From Segatella oris (GTDB lineage Bacteria; Bacteroidota; Bacteroidia; Bacteroidales; Bacteroidaceae), in the NCBI RefSeq assembly GCF_900637655.1, contig NZ_LR134384.1, forward strand, positions 2,954,501 to 3,018,500: a stretch of DNA of 64,000 bases, given 5' to 3'. The notes beneath the pieces are model-generated. The model saw only the letters and a program-made list of their open reading frames with translations. It did no database searches and was not told the DNA's origin. Numbering within the stretch: position 1 is the stretch's first letter; every line of letters begins with the position of its first letter. Shown here one piece after another: positions 56,579 through 64,000 of this stretch. Made by a program: the position numbers and the translations under genes.

Positions 56579-57910
56579 ATGAGCCGAATCGTTATATTGG
56601 GAGCCGGAGAAAGTGGTGCCGGTGCAGCCGTATTAGCCAAGAAGAAGGGTTTCGACGTGTTCGTTTCTGACATGTCTCTGATCAAGGACAAATACAAAAA
56701 CCTGCTCAACACCCATGGCATTGCATGGGAAGAAGGCCACCATACAGAAGAGAAAATACTGGATGCCGACGAGATTATCAAGAGTCCCGGCATCCCCAAG
56801 GAGGCCCCGATGATACAGAAACTCATGGCCCAGGGTACGCATATCATCAGCGAAATCGAGTTTGCGGGACGCTACACGCATTCCAAAATGGTGTGTATCA
56901 CGGGCAGTAATGGCAAGACCACGACCACTTCACTCATTTATCATATCTTCAAATCAGCAGGCTACGATGTAGGCTTGGCAGGCAACATCGGCAAGAGTCT
57001 GGCGCTCCAAGTGGCTGAAGATCCGCATGAATACTACGTCATTGAACTGAGTAGCTTCCAGTTGGACAATATGTATGACTTCCGTGCCAACATCGCTATT
57101 CTGCTCAATATCACGCCCGATCATTTGGATCGCTACGACTTTAAGTTTGAGAACTATGCCGATGCGAAGATGAGAATCATTCAAAATCAAACGCCGGAAG
57201 ACAGTTTCATCTACTGGAATGACGACCCGGTGATTAAGAAAGAGCTTGAGAAGTTTGAAATCAAAGCTTATGCTTGTCCGTTCTCTGAACTCAAAGAGAA
57301 AGGCTCTATCGGCTACATCGAGGCGGGAACCTACAAACTTGAATATCCCACTCCGTTCAACATGGAGCAGGAAGCACTCTCACTGACAGGCAAACACAAC
57401 ATCTACAACAGTCTTGCAGCAGGTCTTGCAAGTAACATTGCCGGCATCAAAAAGGAAATCATCCGCAAGAGTCTGAGCGATTTCCCGGGGGTAGAACATC
57501 GCTTGGAAAAGGTGTGCAAGGTTGGCGGAGTGCAGTATATCAACGACTCAAAAGCCACGAATGTCGATGCCTGCTGGTATGCCTTGGAGAGCATGAAGAC
57601 GCCGACTGTGCTCATCTTAGGAGGCAAAGACAAGGGCAACGACTACACACCAATCAAAGAACTCGTGAAGAAGAAATGCCGTGGACTTGTATATCTCGGT
57701 GCAGATAACAGGAAACTGCATGACAACTTCGATGCTCTCGGCCTTCCGGTAAAGGATACACACAGTATGAAAGACTGTGTTGAGGCCTGTCATGAAATGG
57801 CGAAATCGGGTGACACGGTGCTTTTGAGTCCCTGTTGTGCCAGCTTCGACCTGTTTCATAACATGGAAGAACGGGGCAATATGTTTAAGGATTTGGTGAG
57901 AAAACTATAG
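56579..57910 (+). CDS. murD: UDP-MurNAc-L-alanine:D-glutamate ligase MurD
   Basis: A 443-residue Mur ligase starting with the Rossmann motif VILGAGESGAGAAVLAKKKG, with GSNGKTT at 109-115 and the conserved LTGKHNIYN. It adds D-glutamate to UDP-MurNAc-alanine. It starts one base after the mraY stop codon. Unlike the rest of the cluster, it is followed by an 855-bp non-coding gap filled with repeats. Confidence 0.96.
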   Translation: MSRIVILGAGESGAGAAVLAKKKGFDVFVSDMSLIKDKYKNLLNTHGIAWEEGHHTEEKILDADEIIKSPGIPKEAPMIQKLMAQGTHIISEIEFAGRYTHSKMVCITGSNGKTTTTSLIYHIFKSAGYDVGLAGNIGKSLALQVAEDPHEYYVIELSSFQLDNMYDFRANIAILLNITPDHLDRYDFKFENYADAKMRIIQNQTPEDSFIYWNDDPVIKKELEKFEIKAYACPFSELKEKGSIGYIEAGTYKLEYPTPFNMEQEALSLTGKHNIYNSLAAGLASNIAGIKKEIIRKSLSDFPGVEHRLEKVCKVGGVQYINDSKATNVDACWYALESMKTPTVLILGGKDKGNDYTPIKELVKKKCRGLVYLGADNRKLHDNFDALGLPVKDTHSMKDCVEACHEMAKSGDTVLLSPCCASFDLFHNMEERGNMFKDLVRKL

Positions 57911-57951
57911 GGTTCGGCCCATGAGAGACACACTAACTCTCTCGAAGGGGG

Positions 57952-58320
57952 AACCTCTCCCAGCCCCTCCCAAGGAGGGGAGAACGAGCTTGCAAGGGCT
58001 AATGAAGCATTAAGAAAAACCTCCCCCAACCCCTCTCAAGGAGGGGGAGAACGAGCTTGCAAAGGCTAATGAGGTATTAGGAAGAACCTCCCCCAGCCCC
58101 TCCCAAGGAGGGGAGAACGAGCTTGCAAGGGCTAATGAAGCATTAGGAAGAACCTCCCCCAGCCCCTCCCAAGGAGGGGAGAACGAACTTGCAAGGGCTA
58201 ATGAAGCATTAAGAAAAACCTCCCCCAGCCCCTCCCAAGGAGGGGAGAACGAGCTTGCAAGGGCTAATGAAGCATTAGGAAGAACCTCCCCCAGCCCCTC
58301 CCAAGGAGGGGAGAGCGGGC
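57952..58320 (+). repeat. Six-copy tandem array of the hairpin repeat, 66-bp period
   Basis: Copies start at 57952, 58018, 58085, 58151, 58217 and 58283. Each reads AACCTCCCCC, AGCCCCTCCCAAGGAGGGG, AGAACGAGCTTGCAAGGGCT, then AATGAAGCATTA. The period is 66 bp, with one copy lengthened by one G. The copies are almost identical, so amplification is recent. The sixth is cut after the hairpin. The array lies between murD and ftsW. Confidence 0.95.
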
Positions 58321-58336
58321 TAAGAGAATTTAATTA

Positions 58337-58384
58337 TGCATTATGAATTGTGCATTATGAATTACAGAAACTGCATTATGAATT
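58337..58384 (+). repeat. Three copies of TGCATTATGAATT
   Basis: The word starts at 58337, 58351 and 58372 and occurs once more at 421 upstream of the M3 peptidase. It separates the hairpin array from the 22-bp array. Confidence 0.6.
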
Positions 58385-58406
58385 ATAAAAAGGCGTTAAT
58401 CAGCTT

Positions 58407-58494
58407 GCAACTTGCGTCAAGTCAGACGCTGAAATGCGTCAGATGAGGCGGTAAGATGCGTCATATTGCGAGGTGAAATGACGCAAATTGAAAC
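58407..58494 (+). repeat. 22-bp periodic intergenic array L, four units
   Basis: Four exact 22-bp steps with cores TGCGTCA three times and then TGACGCA. Neighbouring steps on both sides are decayed. No TGAT block was found downstream. The following 270 bp before ftsW show only a small GGCTTTCAAAGCC stem near 58628. Confidence 0.75.
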
Positions 58495-58765
58495 GCGGGA
58501 TGTAATGCATTGAAGGTCAGGTTGTTATGAGTGTGGTCTGCAGAAAACAGGAAACAGACATTAACTCATTATAAACCATGCCTATAGAAGATTGAAAAAA
58601 TAAAATAACGCTTGGCAGAACATGCGGGCTTTCAAAGCCGACAGTCCCCTGCAATCGAGCTTCCAAACGCTTACTTTCCTCCTTGGGGAAACAGAAAGTC
58701 ACTGTTCATTGAGCCAGAGAAATAGGGAAAGCAAAGATTGAAGTGGGTGTTTAATATTGTAAATC

Positions 58766-60046
58766 ATGAACAAAAAGACGCTTAGTAATATTTTCAAGGG
58801 CGACAAGGTCATCTGGATGATCTTCTTTTTCCTTTGTATCATCAGTGTCGTTGAGGTTTTTTCAGCCTCTTCCGGACTTACCTATAAAAGTGGAAGCTAC
58901 ATGTCTCCATTGGTCAAGCACCTTGGAATTCTGATGATGGGTATATTCTGTATGGTCATCACTCTGAACATCAAGTGCAAGTATTTCAAGATACTTACGC
59001 CCTTCATGCTGATTATTTCGTTTTTCACTTTGATTTGGGTTTTCATCGCGGGACAGTCAACCAACGGCGCACAACGCTGGGTAAGCCTCATCGGAATACA
59101 GTTCCAACCCTCGGAAATTGCCAAGGGAACGCTCGTGTTGGCTACCGCACAGATACTCAGTGCACTGCAAACCGACCATGGAGCAGACAAGAATGCGTTC
59201 AAGTTTATCCTCATTGTGTGTGCCTTCATCGTGCCACTTATCGGTTTGGAAAACCTCTCCACGGCCGCTTTGCTGTGTCTTGTCATCCTGCTGATGATGG
59301 TCATCGGGCGTGTCCCCATGCGTCAGTTAGGTAAGCTGTTGGGCGTAACCTTGGCTTTCATTCTGGCTGTTTTCGCAGGTGTAATGCTCTTAGGAACAGA
59401 CAGAGGAAATGTCAATTCCAACAAGAAGATGACCGAACAGGTGGAACAGGGAAAGAAAGAAGAAGGAATGTTGGCTAAAGTGTTCCACCGTGCCGACACG
59501 TGGAAATCGCGCATTGATAAGTTCACATCGTCCGAAGAAGTGGCCCCTTCAGAGGTCGATCTTGACAAGGATGCGCAGGTAGCTCATGCCAACATAGCCA
59601 TCGCTTCATCGAATGTGGTGGGCAAAGGCCCTGGAAACAGCGTCGAACGTGACTTCCTTTCGCAGGCTTTCTCCGATTTCATCTATGCCATTATCATTGA
59701 GGAATTAGGCGTAGAAGGTGCTGTTGGCGTTGCCGTGCTCTACATTATGCTGCTCTTCCGCACAGGACGCATCGCCAGTCGGTGCGAGAACAACTTCCCC
59801 GCCTTGCTTGCCATGGGACTCGCTTTGTTGCTTGTGACGCAGGCACTATTCAACATGTGTGTGGCCGTTGGACTTGCACCGGTCACCGGACAGCCGCTTC
59901 CGCTTGTCAGCAAGGGTGGGACTTCGACGATGATCAACTGCATTTATGTCGGCGTAATCCTGAGCGTGAGTCGCTCGGCAAAGAAGAAAGGCGAACCCGA
60001 ACAGGGCAAGGTGAAATCAGTAGTGAATGAAGTAAAACTTGCTTGA
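58766..60046 (+). CDS. ftsW: Division-specific peptidoglycan polymerase FtsW
   Basis: A 426-residue SEDS protein with about ten membrane segments. Conserved features are the NGAQRWVSLIGIQFQPSEIAK loop and a late PLPLVSKGGTS loop, both shortened. It polymerises septal glycan with FtsI. A charged extracytoplasmic loop of about 70 residues (residues 215-290) is larger than usual. The repeat-filled gap upstream contains no clear consensus promoter, so read-through from murD or an atypical promoter must supply its transcript. Confidence 0.95.
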   Translation: MNKKTLSNIFKGDKVIWMIFFFLCIISVVEVFSASSGLTYKSGSYMSPLVKHLGILMMGIFCMVITLNIKCKYFKILTPFMLIISFFTLIWVFIAGQSTNGAQRWVSLIGIQFQPSEIAKGTLVLATAQILSALQTDHGADKNAFKFILIVCAFIVPLIGLENLSTAALLCLVILLMMVIGRVPMRQLGKLLGVTLAFILAVFAGVMLLGTDRGNVNSNKKMTEQVEQGKKEEGMLAKVFHRADTWKSRIDKFTSSEEVAPSEVDLDKDAQVAHANIAIASSNVVGKGPGNSVERDFLSQAFSDFIYAIIIEELGVEGAVGVAVLYIMLLFRTGRIASRCENNFPALLAMGLALLLVTQALFNMCVAVGLAPVTGQPLPLVSKGGTSTMINCIYVGVILSVSRSAKKKGEPEQGKVKSVVNEVKLA

Positions 60047-60124
60047 GCGTTGACAAGGCAGAGAAAGGCACTTTTCAAGGAACGAAAAAAGAGTGTAAAA
60101 TGCTGTAAAACTAATTTTTTTGAT

Positions 60125-60132
60125 TACTTTTG
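60125..60132 (+). promoter_or_regulatory. -7 element upstream of murG
   Basis: TACTTTTG matches TAnnTTTG and lies 25 nt before the murG ATG, in the 110-bp ftsW-murG gap. The -33 side is unclear. It may give a second entry point for murG-murC-ftsQ-ftsA. Confidence 0.5.
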
Positions 60133-60156
60133 CAATATCATAGTAATTCGTAAGAA

Positions 60157-61263
60157 ATGGATAAGGAATTGAGAATCATCATCAGTGGTGGCGGTACGGG
60201 AGGCCATATCTTCCCGGCTGTATCCATAGCTAACGCTATCAAGGCAAAGCATCCAAATGCAAAGATCCTTTTCGTTGGTGCATTAGGACGCATGGAAATG
60301 CAGCGTGTTCCTGCTGCCGGATATGAGATTAAGGGCCTTCCCATCTGTGGATTCGACCGTAAACATCTGCTGAAAAACATCGTCGTGCTCTTCAAAATAT
60401 GGAAGAGTGAGCGCATGGCACGTAAGATTGTGAGCCAATTCAAGCCTATGGCAGCCGTCGGTGTAGGCGGATATGCAAGTGGCCCGACGCTTAATGTCTG
60501 CGCAAAAAGGGGAATCCCCTGCCTCATTCAAGAGCAGAACTCCTATGCCGGCGTTACGAATAAACTCCTTTCCAAGAAAGCTGAGAAGATATGTGTGGCC
60601 TATGAAGGCATGGAACGCTTCTTCCCGGCCGACAAAATCATTATGACCGGTAACCCCGTTCGACAGAACGTGCTCGACTCGAAGCTGTCTGTTGAAGAGG
60701 CACGTGAGTCTTTCGGACTCAATCCTAACATGAAGACAATTCTCCTTGTGGGGGGAAGTTTGGGTGCACGGACTATCAACGAGAGCATGTTGCAGCATCT
60801 TGATCTCGTCGGACAGAGTGATGTGCAGTTCATTTGGCAGACAGGTAAGGTGTATTATGAAGCCATTAAGGAGCGGTTGCAGAATGAAGAACTGCCCAAC
60901 CTGAAAGCGACTGACTTCATCAGTGATATGGGGGCGGCTTACAAGGCGGCCGATTTGGTCATCAGTCGTGCCGGTGCAAGCAGCATCAGTGAGTTCTGTC
61001 TGATTGGCAAACCGGTGATACTCGTGCCCTCACCCAATGTGGCCGAAGACCATCAAACGAAGAATGCCATGGCATTGGTCAACAGGAATGCGGCTGTCTA
61101 TGTCAAGGACAGCGAGGCCGTCGACGTGCTTTTGAAGACGGCACTCCATACGGTCGGCGATGCCAAGAAATTGGAATCATTGAAAGAAAACATATTAAAA
61201 TTAGGATTAAAGAACTCTGCCGACGTCATTGCCGACGAGGTTATAAAGTTAGCTATAAAGTAA
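60157..61263 (+). CDS. murG: UDP-GlcNAc:lipid I N-acetylglucosaminyltransferase MurG
   Basis: A 368-residue GT28 enzyme with the N-terminal GGGTGGH (11-17), a second glycine-rich loop GGSLGARTINE, and the donor-binding SRAGASSISEF. It converts lipid I to lipid II at the inner face of the membrane. Length and order are normal. Its stop codon directly adjoins the murC start. Confidence 0.96.
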   Translation: MDKELRIIISGGGTGGHIFPAVSIANAIKAKHPNAKILFVGALGRMEMQRVPAAGYEIKGLPICGFDRKHLLKNIVVLFKIWKSERMARKIVSQFKPMAAVGVGGYASGPTLNVCAKRGIPCLIQEQNSYAGVTNKLLSKKAEKICVAYEGMERFFPADKIIMTGNPVRQNVLDSKLSVEEARESFGLNPNMKTILLVGGSLGARTINESMLQHLDLVGQSDVQFIWQTGKVYYEAIKERLQNEELPNLKATDFISDMGAAYKAADLVISRAGASSISEFCLIGKPVILVPSPNVAEDHQTKNAMALVNRNAAVYVKDSEAVDVLLKTALHTVGDAKKLESLKENILKLGLKNSADVIADEVIKLAIK

Positions 61264-62643
61264 ATGGAACTGAAAGATATTAAAGCTGTATATTTCATTG
61301 GGGCCGGAGGTATCGGCATGAGTGCTATTGCAAGATACTTCATTCATCGTGGGCAAGTCGTTGCGGGCTATGACAAAACACCGTCAGACCTTACTCATCA
61401 GCTTGAAAAAGAAGGGATGTTGATCCACTATGAAGAAGATATTGACGAGATTCCCCATGCCTGCAAGAACCCCAAGTCGACGCTTGTTGTCTACACACCG
61501 GCCATTCCAGCCACGCATAAAGAGCTGGAATTCTTCCGTGAGGGAGGTTTCGAAATCCAGAAACGTGCCCAGGTTTTGGGGACATTGACACGCAGTCATA
61601 AGGGCCTTTGCTTTGCAGGGACACATGGAAAGACTACGACTTCTACAATGTGTGCACACATCATGCACCAGAGTCACATGGACTGTAATGCCTTCTTGGG
61701 CGGCATATCAAAGAACTACGGCACGAACTATATCCTTTCAGACAGCAGTGATTACGTGGTCATTGAGGCCGATGAGTTTGACAGAAGCTTTCATTGGCTG
61801 CGTCCATGGATGAGCGTTATCACCTCTACTGACCCCGATCATCTCGACATCTACGGTACAAAAGAAGCCTATCTTGAAAGCTTCCGTCACTACACTGAAC
61901 TCATTCAGCCGGGTGGTGCACTGATCATTCACCGTGATTTGGAAATGAAACAGCATGTACAGGAGGGCGTTAAGGTGTATGACTACAGCCGTGAAGCGGG
62001 TGATTTCCATGCAGAAAACATTGTAATTGACAACGGAGAGATTAGCTTTGACTTTGTTTCTCCGATTGAAAATGTCAAGAATATCAAACTCGGACAGCCC
62101 GTACCTATCAACATTGAGAATGCTGTTGCGGCCATGGCTATGGCACAATTGAATGGTTGTACAGCCGAGGAACTCCGTTACGGCATGCGGACATATGCAG
62201 GCGTTGACCGCAGATTTGACTTCAAAATCAAGAATGACAAGCATGTCTTCCTGTCAGATTACGGGCATCATCCCAAGGAAGTACTGCAGAGTGCAAGGAG
62301 TCTGAAAGAACTGTTCAAGGGACGAAAGATAACCGTTATATTCCAGCCACACCTTTATACACGTACCCGCGACTTCTATCGTGAGTTTGCCGATGCACTA
62401 AGTAACTTTGATGAAGTCGTTCTTACAGAGATATATCCGGCACGTGAAGAGCCGATTGAAGGCGTCACGAGTAAGTTGATATTCGATAATCTCAAGCCGG
62501 GTGTGGAGAAAACCATCATCCGAAAGGACGATGTTCTCGACTATGTGAAGAGTCGCGACTTCGATGTTCTCGTGGTTCTCGGTGCAGGAAATCTCGACAA
62601 CTACGTGCCACAGATTGCAAAAATCATAGACAGTAAGAATTAA
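61264..62643 (+). CDS. murC: UDP-MurNAc:L-alanine ligase MurC
   Basis: A 459-residue Mur ligase starting with YFIGAGGIGMSAIARYF, with GTHGKTT at 119-125 and the conserved DYGHHPKEV and FQPHLYTRTRDF. It adds the first amino acid of the stem peptide. It begins immediately after murG and is followed 14 nt later by ftsQ. Confidence 0.97.
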   Translation: MELKDIKAVYFIGAGGIGMSAIARYFIHRGQVVAGYDKTPSDLTHQLEKEGMLIHYEEDIDEIPHACKNPKSTLVVYTPAIPATHKELEFFREGGFEIQKRAQVLGTLTRSHKGLCFAGTHGKTTTSTMCAHIMHQSHMDCNAFLGGISKNYGTNYILSDSSDYVVIEADEFDRSFHWLRPWMSVITSTDPDHLDIYGTKEAYLESFRHYTELIQPGGALIIHRDLEMKQHVQEGVKVYDYSREAGDFHAENIVIDNGEISFDFVSPIENVKNIKLGQPVPINIENAVAAMAMAQLNGCTAEELRYGMRTYAGVDRRFDFKIKNDKHVFLSDYGHHPKEVLQSARSLKELFKGRKITVIFQPHLYTRTRDFYREFADALSNFDEVVLTEIYPAREEPIEGVTSKLIFDNLKPGVEKTIIRKDDVLDYVKSRDFDVLVVLGAGNLDNYVPQIAKIIDSKN

Positions 62644-62657
62644 GAACCGTTTACCAA

Positions 62658-63728
62658 ATGCACATTAACTGGAAAAAGACCATCATCGTAACGTCAGATA
62701 TGCTGATAGCAGTATATCTGTTGTTGGCGTTTACGGCCTTTGATAAGCCGGAAGAGACGGCCCGTCTGTGCACGAAAGTAAACATCAACATTCAGGATGA
62801 GGCCACAAATGGCTTCATTAATACCCGTGAAATCAAGGCAAGATTAGAGAAAGAGCAACTCTATCCATTAGAGAAACCGATGAAATATGTCAATCTTCGC
62901 AAGATGGAAGAGACGCTTAAAGGCAGTCCTTTCGTAAAGACTGCGGAGTGTTACAAGACACAAGCCGGCGATGTTAACATCACATTGACTCAGCGCATGC
63001 CTGTTGTGAGGATTAAAGGTGCCAATGGTGACGATTATTATCTTGATGATAACGATTGCATTATGCCTAATTCGCATTACACATCTGATTTGATTATCGC
63101 CACAGGTAACATCAACAAATGGTTTGCCACCAATTATATCTCACCGCTGAGCAAGGAGTTGATGAGCAATGAACTATGGTGTAACCAGATAGAACAAATC
63201 AATGTGTTGCCTGATCTCGGTATCGAACTGATACCACGTGTGGGAAATCATATCATCTATATAGGGCAGTTGCCTTATTACAAGAATAAGAAGAAGCGTC
63301 AGACAGCCGTAGCTGATTTCGTAGACAAGAAGATGGAACGCCTTGAGAAGTTCTATAAATACGGTCTTTCTCAAGCAGGTTGGAACCGTTACAGCTACAT
63401 CAACCTTGAGTTTGACAATCAGATTATCTGTAAACGAAAGGACGGAAAGCGTGAAGAGAAGGAGGGAGTAGATGAGGCTTTGGCCGTGAGTGACGTCATA
63501 GGATCAACTGATCAGAAGCCTGAAAGCGGGCAGAAGACCGAACAATCTGCGGTTTCAGCGCCAACCAAGAAGAAGGCTGAAGCGAAGCAACCGGAGCCAA
63601 AGAAATCTGAAACTACGACTGACAAGAAGAATGGCAAGACTGAAAACAAGAAACCTAAGTCCACAGATAAGACAGAGAAAAGTGCTCCGAAGACTAAAGA
63701 AAAGAAGAAACAGAAGTTGAATAGATAA
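62658..63728 (+). CDS. ftsQ: Cell-division protein FtsQ with long basic tail
   Basis: A 356-residue protein with a short cytoplasmic N-terminus, one membrane segment (residues about 8-25) and a POTRA/FtsQ region (INTREIKARLEKEQ, then FVKTAECYK). Roughly the last 80 residues are low-complexity and rich in Lys, Glu, Thr and Pro, ending in KKKQKLNR. By topology the tail would be periplasmic, where it could contact the cell wall. The tail is not part of the standard FtsQ fold. Position between murC and ftsA supports the call. Confidence 0.9.
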   Translation: MHINWKKTIIVTSDMLIAVYLLLAFTAFDKPEETARLCTKVNINIQDEATNGFINTREIKARLEKEQLYPLEKPMKYVNLRKMEETLKGSPFVKTAECYKTQAGDVNITLTQRMPVVRIKGANGDDYYLDDNDCIMPNSHYTSDLIIATGNINKWFATNYISPLSKELMSNELWCNQIEQINVLPDLGIELIPRVGNHIIYIGQLPYYKNKKKRQTAVADFVDKKMERLEKFYKYGLSQAGWNRYSYINLEFDNQIICKRKDGKREEKEGVDEALAVSDVIGSTDQKPESGQKTEQSAVSAPTKKKAEAKQPEPKKSETTTDKKNGKTENKKPKSTDKTEKSAPKTKEKKKQKLNR

Positions 63729-63739
63729 AGATATAACGC

Positions 63740-64000
63740 ATGGCAGAATTTATAGTTGCTATAGAACTGGGGTCGACTAAGATCACCGGTATAGCTGGAA
63801 AGAAGAACCTTGACGGCAGTATCACCGTGCTTGCTGTTGTCAGAGAAGACTCTACACAGTGCATCCGCAAGGGTGTTGTGTATAATATTGACAAGACGGT
63901 GCAGTGTCTTACCAATATTGTTACCAAGCTGAAAACTACGCTCAAGACTGATATTGCCCACGTTTATGTAGGTGTTGGCGGTCAGTCTATCCGCAGTGTG
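63740..64000 (+). CDS. ftsA: Cell-division protein FtsA (5' part, runs off the window)
   Basis: 87 residues are visible, starting MAEFIVAIELGSTKITGIAG, the phosphate-1 motif of the actin-like FtsA family, followed by GVVYNIDKTVQCLTNIV and VYVGVGGQSIRSV. FtsA anchors FtsZ to the membrane. It starts 11 nt after ftsQ; the rest lies beyond the window. Confidence 0.95.
   Translation, partial: MAEFIVAIELGSTKITGIAGKKNLDGSITVLAVVREDSTQCIRKGVVYNIDKTVQCLTNIVTKLKTTLKTDIAHVYVGVGGQSIRSV

Noticed and set aside
57952..58320. CRISPR array
   Set aside because: The whole 66-bp unit repeats, including the parts that would be spacers, and no cas gene is present. The 22-bp arrays have no unique spacers either.
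37..58494. Replication-polarised signal (all 22-bp arrays on one strand)
   Set aside because: At first all arrays seemed plus-oriented, but the core is near-symmetric. The copy at 6598-6707 clearly fits the minus strand in flanks, unit order and TGAT block.
58517..58702. 61-residue minus-strand frame before ftsW
   Set aside because: No promoter, no family, and it lies among repeats.

Overview
The window is a stretch of a Bacteroidales chromosome, most likely Prevotella or a close relative. This rests on the SusC/SusD pairs, the C10 (streptopain/interpain-type) protease, a glycine-lipid acyltransferase pair, DUF5687-type and DUF3109-type proteins, the sufBCDS order, a division/cell-wall cluster without murF, the lack of Shine-Dalgarno sites, and many promoters of the Bacteroides primary-sigma form TTTG-N19-21-TAnnTTTG. 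No transposase, integrase, phage or cas gene is present.

Layout: (1) 0.5-5.8 kb: M3 peptidase, a two-gene ABC exporter and recO. (2) 5.8-9.0 kb: tRNA-Glu, rpsT and gyrB. (3) 9.0-11.9 kb: a rhamnosidase-like protein without a catalytic barrel, an AraC regulator and a predicted outer-membrane barrel. (4) 12-15 kb, minus strand: gpmI, ung and a DUF3109 protein. (5) 15.6-30 kb, minus strand: two SusC/SusD systems. The upstream one runs into a lipoprotein and a secreted C10 cysteine protease, which suggests peptide rather than glycan capture. The downstream one is followed by an SGNH hydrolase. (6) 30.6-36.5 kb: an NlpE-like lipoprotein, a GH67 alpha-glucuronidase, a WYL regulator, RNase HII and a small unknown protein. 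(7) 36.5-46.1 kb, minus strand: sufBCDS and rimP-nusA-infB. (8) 47.5-49.4 kb: glycine-lipid acyltransferases. (9) 49.6-64 kb: the dcw cluster mraZ-rsmH-ftsL-ftsI-murE-mraY-murD-ftsW-murG-murC-ftsQ-ftsA; ftsA runs off the end.

The most unusual content is between the genes. Seven of the eight gaps of about 490 bp or more carry a degenerate array of 22-bp units (eight arrays in all). Each unit is built round a near-palindromic core TGMNKCA. In five arrays (C, D, H, J1, J2) five units are followed, 51-53 nt later, by a second conserved block TGATnnYCAAY. Two copies match unit by unit although they lie in opposite orientations, so this is a dispersed element family rather than chance low complexity. 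A second family is a hairpin repeat, CCCCTCC-CAA-GGAGGGG with conserved flanks. It is scattered, is tandemly amplified six times at a 66-bp period between murD and ftsW, and has been captured in frame inside the 3' end of rnhB. A third cluster of compact palindromes and a 66-bp tandem repeat lie upstream of rimP.

Positions and motifs were read by eye. Family assignments come from recognised motifs, not database searches.
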